6,756 nt of DNA from Anaerolineaceae bacterium (GTDB taxonomy: Bacteria > Chloroflexota > Anaerolineae > Anaerolineales > Anaerolineaceae). The stretch is taken from positions 1-6,756 of the forward strand of contig JAQTMA010000224.1 in assembly GCA_028714615.1 (NCBI GenBank). Reading direction: 5' to 3'. A model generated the notes under the pieces. It was not told the DNA's origin and ran no database searches. It saw only the letters and a list, made by a program, of their open reading frames with translations. How positions within the stretch are numbered: position 1 is the stretch's first letter; the number at the start of each line of letters is the position of its first letter. This document shows, in pieces, positions 1 through 4,390 of this stretch. The translations under genes were made by a program, and so were the position numbers.

Positions 1-193
1 AAGGGGTAACTCCTGAAGCCATTCGAAGTAAAGCCGGGCGAAAGGACAGCTCCCAATCGTTGTTCGAGCCTCCGGGGACGAACCGGTAGATTGCCCATAC
101 GAAAGCGATGAGAAGGAGAGCGCCAAGGCCTATGAAGAACAGCTTTTGTCGATTGGATAGTGGTGCTTGGATGCCAGCCGCGATTGTTTTCAT
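1..193 (-). CDS. N-terminal fragment of a membrane protein, possibly GT87/DUF2029-type glycosyltransferase
   Basis: This is an open minus-strand frame of 64 codons that runs off the left window edge, so only the N-terminus is visible. It starts MKTIAAGIQAPLSNRQKLF, then has one hydrophobic helix at about residues 18-37 (FFIGLGALLLIAFVWAIYRF) and a short stretch containing DWELSFRPALLRMASGVTP. A positively charged N-terminus, one membrane helix and then a D-W-x(3)-FRPA-x(4)-L-x-x-G-x-x-P segment resemble the start of polyprenol-phosphate-dependent GT87/DUF2029 glycosyltransferases, where this segment follows the first helix. That family call is recalled from the motif pattern and is only moderately secure. 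The ATG (193-191) is supported by a GGCGGA element five bases upstream. It is the last minus-strand gene after the two tRNAs and probably has its own promoter near 235-263. Confidence 0.6.
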   Translation of the reverse strand, partial: MKTIAAGIQAPLSNRQKLFFIGLGALLLIAFVWAIYRFVPGGSNNDWELSFRPALLRMASGVTP

Positions 194-207
194 ATGGATC
201 CGCCAAT

Positions 208-263
208 GCTTATCACACCTGGCTTATCACAAAAATTATCCAAATAAGATAAAGTGGTGATAA
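208..263. repeat. Cluster of GATAA/TTATC motifs with a 10-bp direct repeat, candidate operator
   Basis: GCTTATCACA occurs twice as a perfect 10-base direct repeat (208-217 and 222-231, start-to-start 14). Three further motifs follow: TTATC at 236-240, GATAA at 248-252 and GATAA at 259-263. The 236-252 part is an inverted repeat, TTATC-7-GATAA. The five motifs are spaced about 11-14 bases apart, roughly one helical turn, with three in one orientation and two in the other. They overlap the candidate promoter and leader of the minus-strand gene, which suggests a regulator-binding array. No specific regulator family can be named. Confidence 0.4.
235..263 (-). promoter_or_regulatory. Candidate sigma-70-like promoter for the minus-strand membrane protein gene
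   Basis: Read on the minus strand, TTATCA (263-258) is followed after exactly 17 bases by GATAAT (240-235). These match TTGACA at 4 of 6 and TATAAT at 5 of 6 positions. The predicted transcription start near 228 would leave a leader of about 35 bases before the ATG at 193. The boxes coincide with members of a GATAA motif cluster, so part of the match may reflect regulator sites rather than the promoter itself. Confidence 0.35.
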
Positions 264-355
264 TCAGAGGAGTTCAGATCTCGATGCCTAAAATCTACAA
301 TTGTGGATGGATCTGGAAGAAAACAAATTGCAATCCCTGCATGGGTATCGGCAGC

Positions 356-390
356 CAATCTAAAATCAACAATCAGCAATCATCAATTAA
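356..390. repeat. Degenerate 7-bp tandem repeat, consensus CAATCAN (5 units)
   Basis: Five contiguous heptads fill this stretch exactly: CAATCTA, AAATCAA, CAATCAG, CAATCAT, CAATTAA. Two isolated related heptads lie upstream around 288-301. The array ends five bases before the 3' end of the CAT-anticodon tRNA, where a terminator would be expected for the minus-strand tRNA transcript, but it contains no GC-rich hairpin. The same word type recurs at 4349-4390. The rest of the 194-394 gap beyond the GATAA cluster shows no convincing gene. Confidence 0.75.
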
Positions 391-394
391 GGAG

Positions 395-466
395 TGGGCC
401 CGGAAGGATTCGAACCTTCGACCAAGCGGTTATGAGCCGCGCGCTCTGCCGCTGAGCTACGGGCCC
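395..466 (-). tRNA. tRNA with CAT anticodon, probably tRNA-Ile2 (lysidine-modified), alternatively elongator Met
   Basis: The 72-base cloverleaf is complete: acceptor GGGCCCG/CGGGCCC (7 pairs), D stem GCTC/GAGC, anticodon loop CTCATAA, T stem GAAGG/CCTTC with loop TTCGAAT, discriminator A. The anticodon is CAT. It is not an initiator: the first acceptor pair is G-C, and the anticodon stem lacks the GGG/CCC run. C4-G69 and C5-G68 are known recognition features for the TilS lysidine synthetase in E. coli tRNA-Ile2. The anticodon-variable stretch (CTCATAA, then CGCTTGGTC after one base) matches the E. coli ileX type closely, favouring Ile2 over Met. The outermost anticodon-stem pair is a C27-U43 mismatch, where E. 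coli has G-U. CCA is not encoded. No separate promoter is obvious, so it may be co-transcribed with the tRNA-Gly upstream. Confidence 0.92.
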
Positions 467-473
467 GGCGTGT

Positions 474-560
474 AAAGGATGAAGGATGGAGGATAAATGA
501 TGAATCAAGAGCCTGGCGATAGCCTTCTTTTCATCCTTCCGCCTTCATCCTTCATCCTTT
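474..560. repeat. Long inverted repeat built of 7-bp GGATGAA units between the two tRNA genes
   Basis: A perfect 15-base arm (474-488, AAAGGATGAAGGATG) is repeated in inverted orientation at 546-560, with 57 bases between. Each arm continues as degenerate heptads. On the plus strand from 477 the units are GGATGAA, GGATGGA, GGATAAA and TGATGAA. On the minus strand from 558 they are GGATGAA twice, then GGCGGAA and GGATGAA. The structure fills almost all of the 99-base spacer between the tRNAs. In a joint tRNA-Gly/tRNA-Ile2 transcript it could fold into a stem that separates the two precursors or terminates transcription, but no T-tract follows the stem, so simple intrinsic termination is not supported. 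Confidence 0.75.
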
Positions 561-565
561 AAAAG

Positions 566-637
566 AGCGGGCGATGGGGCTCGAACCCACAACCATTAGT
601 TTGGAAAACTAATGCTCTACCATTGAGCTACACCCGC
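566..637 (-). tRNA. tRNA-Gly (TCC anticodon)
   Basis: A complete 72-base cloverleaf is present: acceptor GCGGGTG/CGCCCGC with one T-G wobble, D stem GCTC/GAGC, anticodon stem TTAGT/ACTAA around loop TTTCCAA, variable TGGTT, T stem GTGGG/CCCAT with loop TTCGAGC. The anticodon is TCC, reading GGA and GGG glycine codons. The discriminator is T, as in bacterial tRNA-Gly. CCA is not encoded and must be added after transcription. It is the promoter-proximal tRNA of the minus-strand pair. Confidence 0.95.
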
Positions 638-650
638 GCTGACCAACATG

Positions 651-679
651 ATTATACACGATCTCTTCGCAGTCGTGAA
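651..679 (-). promoter_or_regulatory. Sigma-70-like promoter of the tRNA-Gly transcript
   Basis: On the minus strand TTCACG (679-674) and a perfect TATAAT (656-651) are separated by exactly 17 bases. The predicted start near 644 lies about 7 bases before the mature tRNA 5' end at 637. The site sits in the 61-base gap between the divergent tRNA-Gly and YitT-family genes. Confidence 0.65.
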
Positions 680-698
680 TATTTTTGCTTGACGAAAC

Positions 699-1691
699 AT
701 GCCCACCCTTCCCGGGAACACGACCCCCGCCTATAATACCCAGGCACGCATCCTTTCCCCAGGCAGGTCCCCTTTGGACGAATCCCCCGCGCAGAGCCAT
801 TTCAACGCCAAACGCACCCCACCGATCCGAGAATGGGTTGACATCTCCTGGAAAACCGCGCGAGATTACGGTCTGATCCTGGTGGGAGCGCTGATCCAGG
901 CAATCGCCATGCGCTTGTTCTTGATTCCTGGCGAGTTGGTCAGCGGAGGCATCAGCGGCGCAGCCCAGTTGATCAACTCCTATACCCACTGGCCAATTGG
1001 CCTGATGGTCTTCATCGGCAATGCCCCCCTTTTCTTGATCGGTTGGCGCTTCCTCGGTGGTCCGCGCTTCGCCTTCCGGACGGCGGTGGCCGTGACTGCG
1101 TTCTCGCTCTTCACGGACCTGTTGGCTTTTTTTATTCCTCCTAGCGGGATGGTGCAAGACCTGGTGCTGAATGCGTTGTACGGTGGATTATTGCTTGGAA
1201 TCGGCCTGGGTATCGTCTACCGCGGTCAAGGCACCAGCGGCGGGAGTGACATCCTGGGTCGGGTGCTAAACAAGCACTTGCACGTCCCCATCACCCAGGC
1301 CTACCTGCTAACGGATACTATCGTCGTCCTGGCAGCCGGATTCGTATTCGGCTGGGAGCGAGCCCTGTACGGCCTGGTGATGATCTACGTCTCCGGGCTT
1401 GCGGCTGAGGCGGCCTCGGAAGGCACAGACGTCTTCCGCACTGCGTTGATTGTCACCAACCAGCCGCAAGCCGTAGCCGATAAGATACTGGATGTGCTCG
1501 AGCGGGGTGTGACTATCTTGCCCGGGACGGGGGCGTACACAGGGGAAGAGCGCCCTGTGCTGTATTGTGTTGTCACACGGGCCGAGGTCAACCAGCTCAA
1601 GGTGCTGGTGCGCGAGGCCGATCCCAAAGCCTTCATGGTCATCGGATTGGCTCACGAAGCCTTGGGAGAAGGATTCCGGCCGCTGAAATAG
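699..1691 (+). CDS. YitT/DUF2179 family membrane protein
   Basis: This is a polytopic inner-membrane protein of the YitT (DUF161/DUF2179) family; the transported substrate or exact role is not established for most members. From the ATG at 699 it is 330 residues. Hydrophobic segments lie at about 58-78, 101-117, 124-146, 153-173 and 199-217, with another after 220. The loop motif GTSGGSDIL (178-186) is typical of the family. The C-terminal cytoplasmic DUF2179 domain (about 244-325) contains RGVTILPGTGAYTG and a DPKAFMVI segment, both strongly family-like. The membrane-plus-DUF2179 length fits members of about 280-300 residues, so the first 25-45 residues look like excess: they are Pro/Thr-rich and ATG 699 has no Shine-Dalgarno sequence. 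TTG 774 has AGGCAGG six bases upstream and would give 305 residues. It is divergent from the tRNAs. Family call is firm, start uncertain. Confidence 0.9.
   Translation: MPTLPGNTTPAYNTQARILSPGRSPLDESPAQSHFNAKRTPPIREWVDISWKTARDYGLILVGALIQAIAMRLFLIPGELVSGGISGAAQLINSYTHWPIGLMVFIGNAPLFLIGWRFLGGPRFAFRTAVAVTAFSLFTDLLAFFIPPSGMVQDLVLNALYGGLLLGIGLGIVYRGQGTSGGSDILGRVLNKHLHVPITQAYLLTDTIVVLAAGFVFGWERALYGLVMIYVSGLAAEAASEGTDVFRTALIVTNQPQAVADKILDVLERGVTILPGTGAYTGEERPVLYCVVTRAEVNQLKVLVREADPKAFMVIGLAHEALGEGFRPLK
732..767 (+). promoter_or_regulatory. Possible -10 box and ribosome-binding site for a TTG start at 774
   Basis: A perfect TATAAT (732-737) lies inside the longest reading frame. It is followed by AGGCAGG (761-767), placed six bases before an in-frame TTG at 774. 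The -35 region 17 bases upstream is poor (TTCCCG). If used, transcription would begin near 744 and the YitT-family protein would begin at TTG 774. The box could also be chance coding sequence (Tyr-Asn codons). Confidence 0.3.
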
Positions 1692-1727
1692 CTTGATGCA
1701 ATTTGCATTTTGTGGGCTTTAAGCTAT
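1688..1727 (+). terminator. Weak nested hairpin after the YitT-family gene
   Basis: ATAGCTT (1688-1694) and AAGCTAT (1721-1727) form a 7-base outer inverted repeat around an inner hairpin, ATGCA-ATT-TGCAT (1696-1708). It begins at the stop codon. The inner stem is followed by a T-rich stretch (TTTGTGGGCTTT), not a clean T-run, and the stems are AT-rich, so terminator strength would be low. Confidence 0.22.
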
Positions 1728-1730
1728 ATT
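1703..1730 (+). promoter_or_regulatory. Weak promoter-like pair upstream of the zinc-ribbon operon
   Basis: TTGCAT (1703-1708) and TATATT (1725-1730) are 16 bases apart, matching 3 of 6 and 5 of 6 consensus positions. It is the best sigma-70-like candidate seen between the YitT-family stop and the first zinc-ribbon gene, and would give a leader of about 140 bases. It overlaps the weak hairpin, so the two calls compete. Confidence 0.2.
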
Positions 1731-1809
1731 TATGGAAACCTAATTCCAATAGAACCGATCAGTGGGCACGAACTGAACAACCTGTGATTTCAACCTGGCA
1801 TTGGGAGCC

Positions 1810-1865
1810 AACTACAGAACTACTTGACCACGGAACTACCCAACCACCCAACTACCAAACCCCGA
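1810..1865. repeat. Degenerate 8-bp tandem repeat, consensus AACTACNN (7 units)
   Basis: Seven contiguous octads fit without gaps: AACTACAG, AACTACTT, GACCACGG, AACTACCC, AACCACCC, AACTACCA, AACCCCGA. The array ends nine bases before the ATG of the first zinc-ribbon gene. A longer reading frame from TTG 1824 would translate the array into low-complexity Thr/Pro/Asn residues, a reason to reject that start. Confidence 0.75.
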
Positions 1866-1874
1866 GACATTCCG

Positions 1875-2693
1875 ATGCCCTCTCCAATCCCCGACACCGT
1901 TCTCTCATGCACCCAATGCGGGGGTGAATTGCACCCCGACGAAGGGCAGATGTTCCTCACCTGCCCATACTGCGGCGCCACAGTTTTCCTGGACAAGTCG
2001 CGCGTAGTATTTCACTGGTACCTCGCTCCGACGATCAACGAAACCCAAGCCCGTGAAGCCCTGGCCCGCTGGATGGCCGGCAACCAAACCGTCAAAGACC
2101 TGGATAAAAAATCCCAGGTCACCAGCCAGGCTTTCCAGTTTTTCCCGATGTGGTATTTCAAACAGAACGTGCAAGGCCGGGATCAAATCGAGCTGCAACC
2201 GGCAGCCGCCACTTCGGTAACCGAGCTTCGCCATCTGCCACTCAGCGCCGGCGACCTGCGTAAGGTTGACCCGTCGATCGAGAATCAATCGGTTGAGCCC
2301 ACCGTCCCGATGGAGGCGGCGCTAGGTTGGACTGCCTTAGGCGCACCGCAAACGGCGGCGGCGTCCCCGTCAGGCCAGGTGCTAGAGAGCGCCCTTGTGC
2401 ACATCCCCCTGTTTACCTTCAAATATGTGTATAACAACCAGACCTACACGGCTGTGGTGGAGGCTGCCACCGGCAAGGTCTTGGCCAATATCTACCCGGC
2501 AAAAGCAGAAGCGCCTTACCTGGTGGCGGGTGGCATCACCGCCGTCGTGTTTCTGTGCCTGGCGACCATCCCACTCTTTTTCAGCGGCTCAAGAAGTGGC
2601 ACAGGGGTGGGGTTGCTGGTGTGCGCCGGATTAGGGCTGATTGCAGCGCCCATTTTGTTTGCCCTGGCAGCCTGGGTTGCAGCCAAAGTATAA
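1875..2693 (+). CDS. Membrane-anchored zinc-ribbon protein 1
   Basis: A 272-residue protein of unknown function. Its N-terminal zinc ribbon has CxxC pairs at residues 12/15 and 30/33 (CTQC, 14 residues, CPYC). A middle domain contains FPMW and a later LPLSAGDLRKVDPS stretch. Then comes a beta-rich segment, FKYVYNNQTYTAVVEAATGK, ending TGKVL. Two predicted membrane helices lie at about 216-237 and 246-269. The same order (TFIIB-like ribbon, Y-x-Y-x-G/N-x-x-Y...TGKv segment, C-terminal helices) recalls Bacillus YdjG-type proteins of the ydjFGHI membrane-stress operon; this is a remembered resemblance, not proof. ATG 1875 is preferred over TTG 1824: the latter would translate the upstream repeat array, and 1875 puts the cysteines at the same residue numbers as in the next two genes. 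The Shine-Dalgarno is weak (GAGA eight bases upstream). First gene of a tight operon. Confidence 0.85.
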   Translation: MPSPIPDTVLSCTQCGGELHPDEGQMFLTCPYCGATVFLDKSRVVFHWYLAPTINETQAREALARWMAGNQTVKDLDKKSQVTSQAFQFFPMWYFKQNVQGRDQIELQPAAATSVTELRHLPLSAGDLRKVDPSIENQSVEPTVPMEAALGWTALGAPQTAAASPSGQVLESALVHIPLFTFKYVYNNQTYTAVVEAATGKVLANIYPAKAEAPYLVAGGITAVVFLCLATIPLFFSGSRSGTGVGLLVCAGLGLIAAPILFALAAWVAAKV

Positions 2694-2705
2694 GAGAGAC
2701 TCGCG

Positions 2706-3722
2706 ATGAGTGATCCAGCACCTTTACAAGGTTTGAGTTGCCCGAAGTGCGGGGGCATGGTGGCTATCCCTGAAGGGCAGGTAATTGTACACTGCCCGTT
2801 TTGCGACCTGCGATCGATTGTCCGAGGAGAACGCGGCGTGCGCCATTATCAGGTTCCCTGCCGGGTGGAGCAGAACCAAGCGGTGGCTGCCTTTCAAAAA
2901 TTCCTGGGCGGGAACCTGGCTATCGCACGAGACGCGGCTCGGGCGTCTACCCTGAGCGAGGCTTTTGTCGTCTATTTGCCGTTTTGGGCGGCCTGGGCGC
3001 GCATCATGGGTTGGGCTTTCGGGGAAGTCCAGGTAGGCAGCGGAGACCACCGCCATTACGAGTCGCGCGAAGTCCGCCTGGCGGAAGAGATGAGTTGGGA
3101 TGGGGCAGCCTGCGATGTTGGCGAATTCGGGGTGACCAGCGTGCCGCTCAACGAGCAGCAAATGGAACCGTTCCAACCAGATGTGCTGCACCGCAGCGGC
3201 ATGGTCTTCGAACCGGTGGGCTCGATCTCAGAGGCAACTACCGCGGCTGAAAACACCTATCAGAGGCGCATCCAGGGTAAGCTACGGCTAGACCGCACTT
3301 CACAACTTTTCACTCGCAGCGTGCGACAGCGTTTCGGAATGGTTTATTATCCCTTGTGGATCGTCCGGTATTTGTATCGCGGGCGCGCCTTCCAGGTAGC
3401 CGTGGATGGCAGCACCGGTAAAGTGTTGTACGGCAAAGCGCCCGGCAACACGTTCTACCGGGCGGCTGTGCTGGTAGGTGGGATGGCGATCGGGGCACTG
3501 GCAGCCGTCGACATCCCCGCGGCCATCCTTTCCGGAAGAGGCGATAACACTGCGATTGGCGCGCTGGTTATCTTCCTGATCGGTTTGGGGATCATGTATG
3601 CCTCTTATCGAGCGTTCCGCTATGGCGAACAGTACGAGTACCGCAACGCGCCCAGAGACTTGAGCAACATCACCCAGCAGATGGGCGGGATTGGCAAACT
3701 CATCGACCTGGTGGGGAGGTAG
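2706..3722 (+). CDS. Membrane-anchored zinc-ribbon protein 2 (paralogue of the preceding gene)
   Basis: A 338-residue protein of unknown function. The N-terminal zinc ribbon is CPKC (12/15), 14 residues, CPFC (30/33). A middle domain contains YLPFWAAWARI and a VPLNEQQMEPFQPDVLHRSG region comparable to the LPLSAGDLRKVDPS part of its neighbour. A well-preserved beta segment at about 214-243 includes YYPLWIVRYLYRGRAFQVAV followed by DGSTGKVL. Two predicted helices follow at about 252-272 and 280-301, with a roughly 35-residue polar tail ending GKLIDLVGR. The architecture parallels protein 1 but with a longer middle domain and tail, so the pair probably arose by duplication. It starts 12 bases after the previous stop, with a purine-rich GAGAGA upstream. 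The YdjG-like resemblance is clearest here. Whether it binds nucleic acid, protein or only zinc cannot be told from sequence alone. Confidence 0.87.
   Translation: MSDPAPLQGLSCPKCGGMVAIPEGQVIVHCPFCDLRSIVRGERGVRHYQVPCRVEQNQAVAAFQKFLGGNLAIARDAARASTLSEAFVVYLPFWAAWARIMGWAFGEVQVGSGDHRHYESREVRLAEEMSWDGAACDVGEFGVTSVPLNEQQMEPFQPDVLHRSGMVFEPVGSISEATTAAENTYQRRIQGKLRLDRTSQLFTRSVRQRFGMVYYPLWIVRYLYRGRAFQVAVDGSTGKVLYGKAPGNTFYRAAVLVGGMAIGALAAVDIPAAILSGRGDNTAIGALVIFLIGLGIMYASYRAFRYGEQYEYRNAPRDLSNITQQMGGIGKLIDLVGR
3714..3719 (+). promoter_or_regulatory. Strong Shine-Dalgarno fixing the start of zinc-ribbon protein 3
   Basis: GGGAGG lies four bases before ATG 3724 and overlaps the last codons of the preceding gene, whose stop is 3720-3722. 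This favours 3724 over an in-frame TTG at 3691 and suggests translational coupling. Confidence 0.7.
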
Positions 3723-3723
3723 T

Positions 3724-4266
3724 ATGGCTGATGCAATCCGCTTGATCCCACTGGTATGTTACCAATGCCAGACGGCCATCCCGGCCGGAGTTGATGAAGT
3801 GGCCTGGGCTTGCCCACAATGCGGCGCCGGCCTGCTGCTTTCAGAAGAGAAAGGCACCAGCCCATTGCAAGTGCGTTTCTCCAGCAGTATCCCGTCTGGA
3901 GCGACCGGCTGGCCATTTTGGGTGGCCCGCGGAACGGTTGCGCTGCGCCAGCGGCTGATCTATGGAGGCGGGGACCAGGGAGGCCAGGCGCGCGAGTTCT
4001 GGCAGGTTCCCCGGCAATTCTGCATCCCGGCCTTCGCCTGCACCCTCGATCAGATGGTCGAGCAGGGCACCCGCATGCTCATGCAGCCGCCGGCATTACA
4101 AGCTGGGTCACCAGCCGCTTTCCACCCGGCCGTGACCCACCCAGATGACGTGCAGGTCTATGCGGAATTTATCGTCCTCGGTGCCGAAGCTTCGCGTAAA
4201 GATAAATTGAAGAATGTGGATTTCACCCTGTCGCTCGAGCCGCCTGAACTATGGGTCTTACCTTGA
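3724..4266 (+). CDS. Soluble zinc-ribbon protein 3
   Basis: A 180-residue protein of unknown function. It has CYQC (12/15), 14 residues, CPQC (30/33), the same cysteine numbering as the two upstream proteins. A GWPFW motif at about residues 58-62 corresponds to the FPMW and LPFW motifs of proteins 1 and 2, and is followed by FWQVPRQFCIPAFACTLDQM, so it appears to keep the ribbon and middle domain. It lacks the later YxYxG...TGKvL segment and both C-terminal membrane helices, ending in a hydrophilic tail with SRKDKLKNVDF and ELWVLP. It is therefore probably cytosolic or held at the membrane only through partners. It begins one base after the previous stop, so it is surely co-transcribed. The GC content and codon style match the neighbours, with no sign of a frameshift. 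Confidence 0.85.
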   Translation: MADAIRLIPLVCYQCQTAIPAGVDEVAWACPQCGAGLLLSEEKGTSPLQVRFSSSIPSGATGWPFWVARGTVALRQRLIYGGGDQGGQAREFWQVPRQFCIPAFACTLDQMVEQGTRMLMQPPALQAGSPAAFHPAVTHPDDVQVYAEFIVLGAEASRKDKLKNVDFTLSLEPPELWVLP

Positions 4267-4312
4267 AAGAAGGAAGAAGGCAATAAGGCGCCAAGGCAAC
4301 AAGGGAATAAGT
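4266..4312. repeat. Degenerate 8-bp tandem repeat ending in AAGG
   Basis: After the stop of zinc-ribbon gene 3 the sequence follows an octad pattern NNNNAAGG: AAAGAAGG, a 7-base AAGAAGG, CAATAAGG, CGCCAAGG, CAACAAGG and GAATAAGT. It has no stem followed by T-run, so it is not an obvious terminator. About 36 bases of non-repeat sequence separate it from the next, heptad-type array. Confidence 0.6.
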
Positions 4313-4348
4313 CAATGAACGACCTGGCATTGAGCAACCAGACAACCC

Positions 4349-4390
4349 GGATCATAAATCACAAATCAGCAATCTACAATCAAAAATCAT
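4349..4390. repeat. Degenerate 7-bp tandem repeat (6 units) abutting the ATPase start codon
   Basis: Six contiguous heptads, GGATCAT, AAATCAC, AAATCAG, CAATCTA, CAATCAA and AAATCAT, end at 4390, and the ATPase ATG is 4391-4393. The words match the array at 356-390, with CAATCTA and CAATCAG-like units shared. Because it occupies the whole ribosome-binding region, the ATPase gene lacks a Shine-Dalgarno; its leader is AT-rich and probably unstructured. Confidence 0.75.

Noticed and set aside
356..390. Short tandem repeats as a CRISPR array
   Set aside because: Units are 7-8 bases and contiguous with no unique spacers, and no cas genes are visible.
254..475. 73-residue plus-strand reading frame
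   Set aside because: Its C-terminus (RKDSNLRPSGYEPRALPLSY) is the well-known artefact of translating the antisense strand of a tRNA gene; it overlaps the tRNA at 395-466.
689..694. TTGACG as a -35 box for the YitT-family gene
   Set aside because: The next TATAAT is 37 bases away and no acceptable -10 box exists at 16-18 bases.
609..1157. 182-residue minus-strand reading frame
   Set aside because: It lies opposite the confidently identified YitT-family gene, begins inside the tRNA-Gly gene region and has no family-like motifs.
1824..1874. TTG start extending zinc-ribbon protein 1 by 17 residues
   Set aside because: The extension is only translated 8-base repeat, and it breaks the shared cysteine numbering with the two neighbouring paralogues.
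3691..3723. TTG start extending zinc-ribbon protein 3 by 11 residues
   Set aside because: The strong GGGAGG four bases before ATG 3724 and the shared cysteine positions favour 3724.
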